A stretch of DNA of 64,000 bases from Haematococcus lacustris (Eukaryota; Chlorophyta; Chlorophyceae; Chlamydomonadales; Haematococcaceae), in the NCBI GenBank assembly GCA_030144725.1, contig JASKMD010000004.1:1106394-1170393 (forward strand). The letters are read 5' to 3'. The notes under the pieces are model-generated. The model ran no database searches. It saw nothing but the letters and a program-made list of their open reading frames with translations, and was not told the origin of the DNA. Below are positions 44,192-56,300 of the stretch, in pieces. Position numbers and translations under genes: made by a program. Position 1 is the first letter of the stretch. The number at the start of each line of letters is the position of its first letter.

Positions 44192-44857
44192 CTGCCTTCC
44201 CCCCATGCATCCTTAACCCCCATGCCCCCTTCACCCCCATGCAGGAACAACTCAATGTAGCCCAAGCTCGTTTGCTATCCCGACAGTGCTATGCAAATGC
44301 GTTGACAACAAAGCGTGCCTATGTTGCCGAGCCCAACCCAGCCCTGCCCAGCCCTACTCAGCCTCTAGGATTCGTTACCGACCCTGAGCCTAGCCCTTGT
44401 GTTAGGAACACAAGTGGTGATGTAATGATGTAGGCTAAGAGTCATGATGTAATGATGTGAGGTTAGATGTAATGATGGATGGTTGAGGGCCAACCGCAAA
44501 CAACTTTTGGGGCAACCTCTGCCGCACTCGATATTAGATAGGAGGGTGCGGTGCAGGAGGTTGTTGTGATTGCGGGGCATCATCTACATCCACTGCTTTG
44601 CAGGAGCTTGCAAGCCGAGCTACCCAATACAACCGACAGAACGGACCTAGCTTGCGATAGAGACGGGCCCCGGCCTTAGACCTTACACATATGTACGTAG
44701 CTCCCTATGGCGACCTTATTGCGTGGACACAACTTTCGGCACAAACACCCATATTGAGCTTGCGGGACTGCGCTTCGACGCCTCTCACTAGCTTGCACGC
44801 AGAAGCTGACGGTGCAATCGCGGTAGTTATTTACAGAGAGCTTGTCAAATCTGACCT
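44192..44857. other. No recognised gene
   Basis: A possible terminal exon follows CCATGCAG at 44240 (EQLNVAQARLLSRQ and onward, stop near 44432), but no family is recognised and no partner exon was found. ATGATGTAATGATGTAG-like repeats lie at 44418-44480. Confidence 0.35.
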
Positions 44858-44966
44858 ACAGTACTGTAGGCACCTACAGTACTGTAGACACCTACAGTAC
44901 TGTAGGCACCTACAGTACTGTAGACACCTACAGTACTGTAGGTGTCTACAGTACTGTAGGTGGCTA
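44858..44966. repeat. CTACAGTACTGTAG array
   Basis: Six copies at an 18-bp period with GGCAC or ACAC linkers. Confidence 0.9.
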
Positions 44967-45104
44967 CACTCCAACTGCTCAAACCCTCAGAATTCCAACA
45001 AGCGCCAAGTGGCGTTGGAGTCGCAAGGACAATCCGAGGCGGACCGCATCATAAAACTACCCCCCTAGGATGACGAATATCCGCACTAATTTGCCTGAGT
45101 GCAT

Positions 45105-45245
45105 TGGCTCCAGCGCAGAAACCATTGGCTCCAGCGCAGTAGCCATTGGCTCCAGCACAGTAGCCATTGGCTCCAGCGCAGAAACCATTGGCTCCAGCGC
45201 AGAAACCACTGGCTCCTGCGCAGAAACCACTGGCTCCAACGCAGG
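45105..45245. repeat. 21-bp CATTGGCTCCAGCGCAGAAAC array
   Basis: About seven tandem copies of a 21-bp unit with AAAC/TAGC variants. The same motif occurs singly at the LINE C and F break points (15447, 35298). Confidence 0.9.
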
Positions 45246-45289
45246 TGACGCTGCTAATTTGTGTGAGGGTATTCGCCGATGGTGATTTC

Positions 45290-45657
45290 AGTAAGACCAT
45301 ACTAGTGCGTGGCAAGCCGCACCATCTCGGCAATAGTGAAGTTCGAGCTTACCGATGTCACCGTCGTCGCCGCCATTGTCGCCGCCGTTCCATTCTGCCA
45401 AAGAGCACCACTAGTGCCACGTTCATTGCGCGCGCCATAGCAACGAATGACCTCCACCAAACAACAAACAAAGAATTGCCTCAAATGTCACACTAAAGGC
45501 AATGATCAGGTCGGCTCCGCCGAGCTCAGAATTGAGTTATCGCCTCTTAAAATTGAAGTTGTACAAGTTAACTGCAACGCCTAAGCTTTTCCGGGTTTGT
45601 AAACGACCGAGGCCGAAGCAGTTCCGAGTGAACGCTCGAGACCGACGCCAGGGGCCG
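45290..45657 (-). pseudogene. Third relic of the recombinase element (first exon and one hairpin arm)
   Basis: The stretch around 45340-45425 aligns with the first exon and GTAAGC donor of the other copies, and 45570-45657 is one hairpin arm. That arm matches the reverse complement of the right arm of the complete element, so the inner part is inverted or the outer arm is lost. No catalytic region remains. Confidence 0.6.
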
Positions 45658-46136
45658 GAGGCGAGACCGCCGCGAGACCGCCCCATGCCACATTAACCCT
45701 CTTCAACATGTTGTCATTGTATGTACCACACAAGGTGATGGAGCATGCCCGGGGATGCATCCCGGAATGTGGACATGTGTCAGGAAGGGCCCGGGTGAGG
45801 TGTCAGGAACTGCCCGGGCCATGGGGGGTCCCGACCCAATCCGGGGAATCTTGCGCTTCGACCTGCGACCCACGTACGGTCGCACCCCGTTGAGCCCCAG
45901 GTTGCAACGAGCGACCATGTTCACAGTCCGCGGGAATGGCGGGCGGAGTGATCTGAGAGGCTTCAGTGCAAAACGCGAGTTTTAGCGCGCGTGACTTACC
46001 GCGATAGCCTCAGCTACCCTTCACTAGCGCATGGTGTGAGCGTCAGGCCTGGCACGGATTGGCGAGACCAACGGCCTGGTTGACCTGTAGCTGCCTTCAG
46101 TACAGTTTGGGGTATTCGCGATGGTACCCCGACGGT
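45658..46136. other. No recognised gene
   Basis: Moderate-GC sequence containing a short CCCGGG-rich segment (45750-45850). No domain or repeat family is recognised. Confidence 0.4.
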
Positions 46137-46318
46137 ACAGTAGGCACCTACAGTACTGAAGGTGTGCTCGCGAAAGTACTCCGATAGAACTGTAACTGCT
46201 TACAGTACTATTTGGGGTATTCGCGATGGTACCCCGACAGTACTGTAGGCACCTACAGTACAGTTTGGCGTACTCGCAATGGTACCCCGACAGTACTGTA
46301 GGCACCTACAGTACTGTA
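46137..46318. repeat. CTACAGTACTGTAG array with ATTCGCGATGGTACCCCGAC linkers
   Basis: The palindrome, here partly degenerate, alternates with a 20-bp linker, GTATTCGCGATGGTACCCCG. This gives a longer compound unit than in the other arrays. Confidence 0.85.
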
Positions 46319-47067
46319 GCATGGCCATATCTCACCAACGGCGCATATTCGCCGTCAAGTCTCGGGCCGTGAATTGCCAAGTCTCGGGCCGTGAATCTCA
46401 ATAAAGATGTTACTGCTTTGCCTGTGTTCAGCGACTGGCATTGCCAGCTAGGCCCGTTCGGAATTGAGGCCTATTTTACCTTGCTTGTCTTATCTAACTC
46501 CTTTAGACCTAGGCTTTGAAGAGTTCATGGCGAGTGAGGCAGCTAGCAAGGCCGCAAAGATGAAGCTATTGGCTGCTTTGATAGGATAGGGCTCGTTCTT
46601 TACAGGCCCGATAGGCAGTGATGGGTAATACGTGTATCGATATAGGAAATACAAGAAAATACAAGAAAAAACGTGTATTTTTTGTATCGATACAATACAG
46701 CGATACAGAGGCAACATGTCACGCGGGAAAGGAGCAGCTAGGAGCAGCGCAGCCAGTCCCGCAGCCTGTACTTGATGTCTGGGCAGGACGGCGACGTCAG
46801 AGAGTCAGGGCCTCCCAACTCTGATGTTCTTGCATGTAACACCGGCACATGCGACCGGCTGCTCCGGGAGCAGGCCGAAGGCTTTAGCCCCGCGCGGCAT
46901 TGCTTTAGCGCGGACTCTACACTCGCGCCGATTGAGGCCGGAAGTCGCCTACATCAATTTCTCCCGGGAGGCATACCGCAGATTGCCGCAGGAAAGGCCG
47001 ACTCATCGCCGTTGTTGTCATTGAAAAACTCAAAGTTCCTGCGATGTTATAACCATTTGAAATCCGA
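46319..47067. other. No recognised gene; AT-rich GTATCGATAC segment
   Basis: 46618-46705 is AT-rich with GTATCGATAC motifs and GGGTAATAC at its edge. Its reverse complement resembles 56677-56750. Nothing else is recognised. Confidence 0.4.
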
Positions 47068-47640
47068 AAAAACCCTGCGCAGGGTCCTGCCGACCCTGCG
47101 CAGGGTCCTAGCGCATCGGCCATTTGCAGGGTCCTGACGACCATTTGCAGGGTCCTGTGACCCTGCGCAGGGTCCTAGCGACCCTGCGCAGGGTCCTACT
47201 GACCTCATTTGCAGGGTCCTGCCGACCATTTGCAGGGTCCTGCAACCCGGCGCAGGGTCCTGGCGACCCTGTGCAGGGTTCTGATGGCGGTTTTTACAGG
47301 GTCCTGCTGACCATTTGCAGGGTCCTGGTGACCCTGCGCAGGGTCCTGGTGACCCGGCGCAGGGTCATGGCGACCCTGTGCGGGGTTGTGATGGCAGTTT
47401 TTACAGGGTCCTGCTGACCATTTGCAGGGTCCTGGTGACCCTGCACAGGGTCCTGGTGACCCTGCACAGGGTCCTGGTGACCCTGCGCAGGGTCCTGGCG
47501 ACCCTGTGCAGGGTTCTGATGGCAGTTTTTACAGGGTCCTGCTGACCATTTGCAGGGTCCTGGCGACCCTGTGCGGGGTTCTGATGGCAGTTTTTACAGG
47601 GTCCTGCTGATCATTTTACAGGGTCTTGCTGACCAGTCTA
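47068..47640. repeat. ACCCTGCGCAGGGT palindromic minisatellite
   Basis: About 25 copies of the 14-bp palindrome or half-forms (CATTTGCAGGGTCCTG), mostly followed by CCTG. Higher-order units of about 120 bp include GGTTCTGATGGCAGTTTTTACA. Confidence 0.95.
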
Positions 47641-49819
47641 CAGGGTCTACAAGGCATGATTCTTGTACTTGCTACTACAACATGATCCCTCATGCACTCT
47701 CCCTCTTGTTGCTCACGTGCATGTCATCTAAGCCATCATGACATTCACCTTGCACGCGCAAACCTGCCATGTCATGTCTTATGGTACAACCTTACAACGT
47801 ATGCAACACCACTACAAACGGCTTGCATTGCTGATGCTGAGCACATGCATTGATGCAAGATGGTAACACCACACAACACCACAACACAATACCACTGCAA
47901 CAACAACAACAACACAACGACTCATGCCTTACTCACAACCTATGCCATGTGCACAACCACAAGGATTGGATGCACTTGCTATGGGCTAACACCTCATCAC
48001 GGGACTGCTAAGCACTTTGCCTTGCTGCCTATGCCCCATGGCACCAAATCAGGCTGATCTAGGCTAGGCTGGGCTAGGCTAGGCTAGGCTGGGCTAGGCT
48101 TGGCTCCAGGCTGCCCGCTCCAGGCTGCCCGCTCCAGGCTGCCCCTCTAGGCTGCCCGCTCCAGCCTGCCCGCTCCAGACTGCCCACTCCGGGCTGCCCG
48201 CTCCAGGCTGCCCACTCCATGCTGCTACGCCAAGGGCTGCTGGGTGCCATGGGGTGGGGGAGAGAGGAGGGGAGGGGAGGAGGGGAGGAGGGGAGGAGGG
48301 GAGGAGGGGAGGTAGGTGGCAGACTCGGATGTGGTGGTGGTGGGATTGGGCAGGGAAGGGGGAAGGGAGAAGGGGGCAAGGGGCAGCAGTGTGACCATCA
48401 GACCTGCGGCAACAAGAGGCATCCTTGCAGTTAGGCTTGGCATTGGTGACAACTCATGTGCAGGGACTGGCCACTTACAGCTATGCTCAATGCCCCCCTC
48501 CATGTCACGCCGCTACCACCTTGCTTGCAATCACCAAGCCTTGCTCCACTTGTCATACTCAAGCTGTCAACAACTGCAAGCAAACATAAGCCAGCAAGCA
48601 GATGAATAAGGACATGCATGACCAGAACTGGGCTGGGTAGGCTGACACCACCAGAGCATGTGCACCCACCGGAAGTCCTGGCTACCGCTCCAAGCTCGTT
48701 GTGTGTTGCGAAGAGGTGTACAAGCGCTCAAACCTTGTCGTATCCTTGCTGGTGGCTTCTCTGATGCAACCCAGCATAGGCTCCCAAATGCAAGGCAATA
48801 CGAACCACAACATGCATGCTTACTCACCTGCCAAGGTGAGGGTGAGGGTGAGGTCAAGGGCGAGTGGGAAGGGAAGGGGAATGGTAGGTCAGGAAGGTAA
48901 GGGGACCTGTAGCCACCTGTAGAGACATGTAGAGGGGGGAAGGGCGTGAGGGAGGGCATGAGAAAGGGCGTGAGGGAGGGAGGGAAGGAGGGAGGGAAGG
49001 AGGGAGGGAAGGAGGAGGTTGCTCCAGGCTGCAAGGTAGGATAGGGAGTGGGGCAAGGTGCGACGACGGCCTGGGAGGTGGTGGTGGCAAAGGGGAAGGG
49101 TCAAACCATTAATCCTGCAGCAGCACAAAAGGCATGCCAGATTTTAAGCGGTGCCACATACTTGCAGAGGGATAGCCACTCACCTTGACAACTTCGCATG
49201 GATGTTTGCATGGCTGACGGCGAGGCTCGCTCGTTGTGTGTCGATGCGTGGAAAGGCTTGCTACGTTGGCTTTTTGCGTTGCTGCGTGGCTGTAACATAT
49301 CGAGATTGCGAGGTTGTGTGGATGGCTGCGATGCTGGTGAAGTAGCTGGACTGCGTGGCTGAGCTAGCGACGTAGATGGTTGTACGCCTAGCATCCGGGT
49401 TGGCTGCCTCATGGTAGGGGAAGTGGCTGGGGCTGCACTGCTGGCTAGGCTAAGTTGCGGCTAAATTGCGTGTCTGAGCTAGCTAGCTAGGTGCGATGTG
49501 ACTGGAAGCGAGCATAGTTTCGGGCCTGGCTGCGAGCTGAGTTACGAGGCTCTGAATGCGTGGAGCTGACTCATTGCAATTGGAAGTCGCTACTAGCTAG
49601 AGACGCACCTTAGGCGTTGTTCATCGACTTGGCAGTACGAGATGTCGCAATGTAGACCACGTACATCGCGTTTGTGCTAGGCGTGTTGTAGAGCAGGGAC
49701 GTTGCAAGTTGGCTGGGTGACAAGAAGGCTGCGAGGTTGCATGCCATGTTGCGAGGATTTTTTTGAAATTTTCATTATGGCTTTCATCCAGATGCCACCA
49801 ACCTCTGCCAGTCAGCAGG
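47641..49819. other. Low-complexity region, no recognised gene
   Basis: Includes GGCTAGGCTGGGCTA repeats (48061-48110), a CCAGGCTGCCCGCT 14-bp array (48108-48222), GGAGG purine runs (48250-48312) and GGGAGGGAAGGA runs (48960-49015). Open frames across it follow the repeats, and no conserved domain is seen. Confidence 0.5.
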
Positions 49820-49927
49820 ACCCTGCAGAGGGTCTGTAGGACCCTACAAAGGGTCACTAGGACCCTGCAAAAGGCCTGTGCACCAGGACCCTGCGCAGGG
49901 TCACTAGGACCCTGCACAGGGTCACCA
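49820..49927. repeat. ACCCTGCGCAGGGT array, short
   Basis: Four or five copies separated by CACTAGG, ending about 50 bp before the hAT-like element. Confidence 0.9.
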
Positions 49928-49981
49928 GGTCAGGCGACCCCAACATGGGGTTGGTAATCTTCATGCAAGTACTCTCTCAAT

Positions 49982-50807
49982 CAGGGCTGTGACAAGACGT
50001 CGTCTTCAGACGAAAAGACGACGTCTTTCGTCTACGTCGTCTTTTCGTCTCAACCACCCGTCTTTCGTCTGCCAATCTGTCTTTCTGTCTTTCGTCTGTC
50101 GATGTGTGACTTGTGCCCGCCCCTGTGACCGCTTGCGGCCCGTGGCTCCGAGCGTTGTGCAAGCAATGCGATGGAGCCGCCAGGCTCATCAAATGCGCGT
50201 AGGCGGATGCAGTCGACGATGCAGCAGCCTTCGATGCCCACTGCCGCACAAGTGCAACAAATTTCGGGTGGAATGCGCCCATTGTCATTGGGCTCTGCAT
50301 CGAGCTTTAAGAGACCTTTCTTTTACAGTCTTTTTGTTTGTTGCAAAATGTTTAATGGCAGCTCTGCATGGAGACTTGGAGAGACTGCATGGAGACTGCA
50401 TGGAGACAGTGAATGAACTATGAATTGTTGTTGTCACCAATCTCAGGTGGAGACGGTACCGGCTACGTGCTATTGTTGAGAGACCGCCATGGAGCTCGTG
50501 GGCTGCAAGATTTGCTCGAGCTCTGGGTTGTCAATATTAGGCTAGATCTGACCTCATGCCTCAGATCTGAACTCATGACCTCAGATTTGAAGTGGAGGAT
50601 AGCCTTCGTAGCATCGTGACAGCTGCTGCAAGTTTACATAGATATAAACAGGAAGAATAGAAGTAGCTTAGCAAGAGACAAATGTTGGTCGCATGCAGCC
50701 AAAAAAGGGGCAGACGGTTCGGCTGTCGTCTGCAGACGAAAAGACATCCGTCTTTCGTCTGTTCGTCTACGGTCTCGTCTTTTCGTCTTGTCGTCTTCAC
50801 AGCCCTG
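49982..50807. mobile_element. Non-autonomous hAT-like transposon with 8-bp target duplication
   Basis: The termini are inverted: CAGGGCTGTGACAAGACG at 49982 and, read inward from the right end, CAGGGCTGTGAAGACGACAA. The element is flanked on both sides by CTCTCAAT (49974-49981 and 50808-50815). An 8-bp duplication plus CAGGG-type ends is typical of hAT elements. The subterminal 100 bp on each side are packed with CGTCTTTCGTCT motifs, which could be transposase binding sites. At 826 bp with no transposase-like frame, it needs a helper. Confidence 0.85.
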
Positions 50808-50815
50808 CTCTCAAT

Positions 50816-51762
50816 ACTGCATCGTTTACGATAGCGTTTGTCACATTGGCAGCCGTAACTTATTCCGCGTAATCTGACCATCAGCGCTAGCCAATGGAGT
50901 CTTTGCTTGTGTACTGCTACATGTGCCCGCGAACAAATCACAGCGGCGAGACTAGTCTCCTTGGCACGGTGAGCCACATCGCTGTGACCCCATCTACCTA
51001 GCGTAGTGAGCTGGTTCTTCACAAATGGAATGTCCGGCCAACACCCATCGCGATGCCTGCCGGGCGTGCAGGGCGCCTAGACGGGGTGAATGAAACATAT
51101 AATCGTACTCGCTTCCGCCGAATAACACATTTGGGTCGGCGCACACTAAGGTATCACCGGCTTATTACCCCCCCTTCTCCACTGTGTCCTCCACTGTGTT
51201 GCACCCGCTGCACCCACAAGAAAATGGCTACGAAATGTTTTTTCTTTACCCATTGGCGCATCTAGTGAAACAAACCGCACAACAAACAGCCCAGGCCTCG
51301 TTCAGTTTGACATCTTCAAAGTGACATCATGTTCTCCAAGCAGAATCAGGGCTACGGGCCTGTGGGGTTGCAGTTGAGCTATGAAACTTTGCACGCAGGT
51401 GGATGGCATGTAGGGGAGTGTAACTCTCAGAGGAGCCGAGTCCTGATTCGGTCATGGTGTGGAGTTGTGTGTCTGACTGCATGGCCCCGGTCCTGAGATC
51501 GGCTAAGGGAGTTGGGGGTCAGCGAAGCGATGACTGCATGCCTCGCTGTGGCTCAAATTTGAATTAGTAACTTTGAAGCTTTGCTGTGCACGGCCTACTG
51601 ACTGGATAACTATTCTGGATGGGTGAAAGGTAGCTGGCTGGGTTGCCTACATTGTGAGCCAACTAGCATAATATTTGGCGTAGTGAGTGCAGAGTTACAG
51701 CCGTCCTACTACCAGGGGTCGGTTTCCTGTCATTTTTTGAATGTTGGGGCCGCCTGACACCA
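50816..51762. other. No recognised gene
   Basis: Unique-looking sequence. GGCTAAGGGAGTTGGG at 51502 has its exact inverse at 56427, and nearby segments look weakly similar, so this flank may be an old inverted copy of 56301-56600. Confidence 0.35.
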
Positions 51763-52378
51763 GGACCCTGCAAATGGGCAACAGGACCCTGCAAAAGGCC
51801 TGTGCACTAGGACCCTGCGCAGGGTCACTAGGACCCTGCGCAGGGTCACTAGGACCCTGTGCAGGGTCACTAGGACCCGGCACAGGGTCACCAGGACCCT
51901 GCACAGGGTCTGAAGCACTTAGTCATATTCATCAGCACTAAGAATCCTAAAGAACATGGTGACCCAATCCAACAGATTCATTGCATTTCCCAACGGTGTG
52001 TGTATGCAGGCTGCCACAGAGCTGTTCCTCCAGCCGACAGACGCTTGGAACTTCCCCATCAACATGCAAGTACGACAATAATAGGTCCTAGCACACAGGG
52101 TGCGTAAGATGCCTCACAGGGTCGCCATGGCCCCACACAGGGTCGGTAGGACCCTGCACAGGGTCCTGGCACACAGGGTCAGCAGGACCCTGCACAGGGT
52201 CAGTAGGACCCTGCGCAGGGTCCTAGGGTCACCATGGTCGTAGGACCCTGTGCAGGGTCCTGGCACACAGGGTCAGCAGGACCCTGCACAGGGTTTCCGG
52301 GACCCTGCACAGGGTCAGTAGGACCCTGCGCATGGTCCTAGGGTCACCATGGTCGTAGGACCCTGCACAGGGTCCTGG
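51763..52378. repeat. ACCCTGCGCAGGGT arrays (51763-51914 and 52096-52378)
   Basis: Two arrays separated by about 180 bp of non-repeat sequence. The second has a higher-order pattern including GGTCCTGGCACACAGGGTC and continues beyond the fold-back element at 56150-56300. Confidence 0.9.
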
Positions 52379-52555
52379 CACACAGAGACGGGAGGACACT
52401 CCTACAAATTAGTCCCTGCGTTTTTCCCTGCGCTTTTGTCAACCTTGTCCAAATGGGCTGAAACTTGGCCAGTTGGTAGCTTGTGCTGTAAGGATTCCAT
52501 CCCAAAAGAAATCAGGTCAAAAAAATCAAAGGCGGAGGCTGGGCGGCCCGTGGCG

Positions 52556-53480
52556 TTCACGCAGGGACGGATGCAGGGATGGAGGGGGGGGCGCAGGGAC
52601 AAACGCAGGGATGGAAGGGGGGGTGCAGGGACGAACGCAGGGATGAGCGCAGGGATGAGCTCAGGGATTATGGGCGCAGGGATGAGCGCAGGGATTAACG
52701 CAGGGACGAGCGTAGGGATTTTGGGCGCAGGGATGAGCGCAGGGATAAACGCAGGGACGAGCGCAGGGATGAACGCAGGGACGAGCGCAGGGATTATGGG
52801 CGCAGGGACGAGCGCAGGGATTAACGCAGGGATGAGCGCAGGGATTATGGGCGCAGGGACGAGCGCAGGGATGAGCGCAGGGATTATCGCAGGGATTAAC
52901 GCAGGGATTAACGCAGGGATTGTCGCAGGGATTAACGCAGGGATTAGCGCAGGGATTAACGCAGGGATTAACGCAGGGATTAACGCAGGGATTATCGCAG
53001 GGATTAACGCAGGGATTAACGCAGGGGTTATCGCAGGGATTAACGCAGGGATTAACGCAGGGATTATCGCAGGGATTAACGCAGGGATTAACGCAGGGAT
53101 TAACGCAGGGATTATCGCAGGGATTAACGCAGGGATTAACGCAGGGATTATGGGCGCAGGGACGAGCGCAGGGATTAACGCAGGGATTAACGCAGGGATT
53201 AACGCAGGGATTAACGCAGGGATTAACGCAGGGATTAACGCAGGGATTAACGCAGGGATTAACGCAGGGATTATGGGCGCAGGGACGAGCGCAGGGATTA
53301 ACGCAGGGATTAACGCAGGGATTATCGCAGGGATTAACGCAGGGATTAACGCAGGGATTAACGCAGGGATTAACGCAGGGATTAACGCAGGGATTAACGC
53401 AGGGCTCGAGTGCAGGGACGGACGCAGGGCTCGAGTGCAGGGACGGACGCAGGGACGGATGCAGGGGCAGACGCAGGGAT
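52556..53480. repeat. 12-bp ATTAACGCAGGG array in left arm
   Basis: About 75 units of ATTAACGCAGGG with variants (ATTATCGCAGGG, ACGAGCGCAGGG, ATGAGCGCAGGG). It gives spurious Ala/Gly/Ile/Asn repeat frames. Confidence 0.95.
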
Positions 53481-55004
53481 TGTAGGAACGTGCATGATGC
53501 TTACAGCAGTGTCTAACACAAGCACAAATTACCTTCTCCGTGTTTGCTACATCCAACTACATACATCACATCCATCTACTGCGATCATTTAGGCTGGAGT
53601 CTGGCTGCTGCATGTCAGCTGGCTCCTGCCTGTAAGCTGGCTGCCACCAAGCTGCTACGGCCTCTTGGCTGCTGATCCTGGCTTGCACCACTGCTCCATG
53701 GCCACACCACTGCCAAGAGGCTGCTGCACCCCTGCACAACAACAACATGCACACAAGGGGACATGTGCACAAGAGCTGTCACCTTACTGATGAAGGACGC
53801 ACCCACGACGTTCATCTGCAATCAGGCAGGCAACACAGATGTGGTGGAACGTGACGCTATATAGATGAAGCGCGACTGGTGCTGCGTGACTGCTACCACG
53901 AAAACGGCGGCTGCACCGCACTGCGACATCGCACCTGGCATAGTGTACGAGTGCAGTCCGGATCCTGCAAGCCTGCGAGCGTGCAAGCCTGCAAACCTGC
54001 AAGCCACGAGGCGGCAAGACACATCGCACATCGCTCAATTGCCAGCCGAAGCCACTTACCACCACTAGCGTGCAACGGGCCCTCCTCTGTGGCAGCCACC
54101 AGCCAGGCCTTGTCGGTGCACCTTCATTCCTCCTACTAAGGCCAATCTTGTCGCAAGCCTTTGCCAATACATCGCAGTACGTTCCCGACAAGGCCTAGCA
54201 CAGTCTGGATAAGCGCTATCTTGGTTAGTGAACTTTCAAAGTTAGTGAATCGCGAAGCTTGCGAGTGACGAAGTTTGCGTGTTGTAGAGCAGTTCTAACG
54301 GCGGCATCGTTCATCCCTTAGGATACAAGGCAGCACACATATTGCTTCCCAAAGCGGGATCAGGCGACGAGAAACTGACAAGGCCTGGCTGGTGGCTGCC
54401 ACAGAGGAGGGCCCGTTGCACGCTAGTGGTGGTAAGTGGCTTCGGCTGGCAATTGAGCGATGTGCGATGTGTCTTGCCGCCTCGTGGCTTGCAGGTTTGC
54501 CGGCTTGCACGCTCGCAGGCTTGCAGGATCCGGACTGCACTCGTACACTATGCCAGGTGCGATGTCGCAGTGCGGTGCAGCCGCCGTTTTCGTGGTAGCA
54601 GTCACGCAGCACCAGTCGCGCTTCATCTATATAGCGTCACGTTCCACCACATCTGTGTTGCCTGCCTGATTGCAGATGAACGTCGTGGGTGCGTCCTTCA
54701 TCAGTAAGGTGACAGCTCTTGTGCACATGTCCCCTTGTGTGCATGTTGTTGTTGTGCAGGGGTGCAGCAGCCTCTTGGCAGTGGTGTGGCCATGGAGCAG
54801 TGGTGCAAGCCAGGATCAGCAGCCAAGAGGCCGTAGCAGCTTGGTGGCAGCCAGCTTACAGGCAGGAGCCAGCTGACATGCAGCAGCCAGACTCCAGCCT
54901 AAATGATCGCAGTAGATGGATGTGATGTATGTAGTTGGATGTAGCAAACACGGAGAAGGTAATTTGTGCTTGTGTTAGACACTGCTGTAAGCATCATGCA
55001 CGTT

Positions 55005-55945
55005 CCTACAATCCCTGCGTCTGCCCCTGCATCCGTCCCTGCGTCCGTCCCTGCACTCGAGCCCTGCGTCCGTCCCTGCACTCGAGCCCTGCGTTAATCC
55101 CTGCGTTAATCCCTGCGTTAATCCCTGCGTTAATCCCTGCGTTAATCCCTGCGTTAATCCCTGCGTTAATCCCTGCGATAATCCCTGCGTTAATCCCTGC
55201 GTTAATCCCTGCGCTCGTCCCTGCGCCCATAATCCCTGCGTTAATCCCTGCGTTAATCCCTGCGTTAATCCCTGCGTTAATCCCTGCGTTAATCCCTGCG
55301 TTAATCCCTGCGTTAATCCCTGCGTTAATCCCTGCGCTCGTCCCTGCGCCCATAATCCCTGCGTTAATCCCTGCGTTAATCCCTGCGATAATCCCTGCGT
55401 TAATCCCTGCGTTAATCCCTGCGTTAATCCCTGCGATAATCCCTGCGTTAATCCCTGCGTTAATCCCTGCGTTAATCCCTGCGTTAATCCCTGCGTTGAT
55501 CCCTGCGATAATCCCTGCGTTAATCCCTGCGTTAATCCCTGCGTTAATCCCTGCGCTAATCCCTGCGTTAATCCCTGCGATAATCCCTGCGTTAATCCCT
55601 GCGTTAATCCCTGCGATAATCCCTGCGCTCATCCCTGCGCTCGTCCCTGCGCCCATAATCCCTGCGCTCATCCCTGCGTTAATCCCTGCGCTCGTCCCTG
55701 CGCCCATAATCCCTGCGCTCGTCCCTGCGTTCATCCCTGCGCTCGTCCCTGCGTTTATCCCTGCGCTCATCCCTGCGCCCCAAATCCCTGCGCTCGTCCC
55801 TGCGTTAATCCCTGCGCTCATCCCTGCGCCCATAATCCCTGAGCTCATCCCTGCGCTCATCCCTGCGTTCGTCCCTGCATCCCCCCTTCCATCCCTGCGT
55901 TTGTCCCTGCGCCCCCCCCTCCATCCCTGCATCCGTCCCTGCGTG
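55005..55945. repeat. 12-bp CCCTGCGTTAAT array in right arm
   Basis: Inverted counterpart of the left-arm array, with the same variant order except for a few unit differences. This implies recent copying or gene conversion between the arms. Confidence 0.95.
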
Positions 55946-56206
55946 AACGCCACGGGCCGCCCAGCCTCCGCCTTTGATTTTTTTGACCTGATTTCTTTTG
56001 GGATGGAATCCTTACAGCACAAGCTACCAACTGGCCAAGTTTCAGCCCATTTGGACAAGGTTGACAAAAGCGCAGGGAAAAACGCAGGGACTAATTTGTA
56101 GGAGTGGATGCCAAACAGAAACGACGGGACCTGGCAGAGGGTCTGCGGGAAGCCTGAAAGGGTCCTGGCACACAGGGTCGGAAAAAAACCTGGAAAACTC
56201 TTGACT

Positions 56207-56300
56207 CATAGGGTCAGCAGGACCCTGCGCAGGGTCGCCAGGACCCTGCGCCGGGTCCTACGACCATGATGACGCTAGGACCCTGCGCAGGGTCCTAGGA
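56207..56300. repeat. ACCCTGCGCAGGGT array remnant
   Basis: Three copies. This is the continuation of the array interrupted by the fold-back element. Confidence 0.85.

Larger units (their letters stand above)
52397..56106. mobile_element. Fold-back element with 1.7-kb inverted arms
   Basis: The left arm is 52397-54114 and the right arm 54377-56106, inverted and nearly identical, around a 262-bp spacer. Both outer ends read CACTCCTACAAATTAGTCCC inward and are flanked by GA on each side, a possible 2-bp target duplication. Each arm has a unique outer segment, a block of 12-bp tandem repeats and a unique inner segment of about 600 bp. The right arm is 12 bp longer, one repeat unit. This organisation resembles fold-back (FB-type) elements. 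No transposase is seen in the arms or spacer. It is inserted in an ACCCTGCGCAGGGT array. Confidence 0.8.

Noticed and set aside
43324..44216. Leu/Ala/Pro/Cys-rich open frames over the CTG block
   Set aside because: Trinucleotide repeat translation in several frames, with no flanking conserved sequence.
47068..47640. CRISPR array (regular short palindromic repeats)
   Set aside because: There are no unique spacers of constant length. Linkers are short and similar, the host is a eukaryote with introns and LINEs, and no cas genes are present. These are palindromic minisatellites.
52349..53556. Open frames of about 380 codons with Ala/Gly/Ile/Asn or Pro/Ala/Leu/Ile repeats, and their mirror at 54935-56101
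   Set aside because: They arise from the 12-bp array inside the fold-back arms. Both strands are open, as expected from the repeat, and there is no non-repeat domain.
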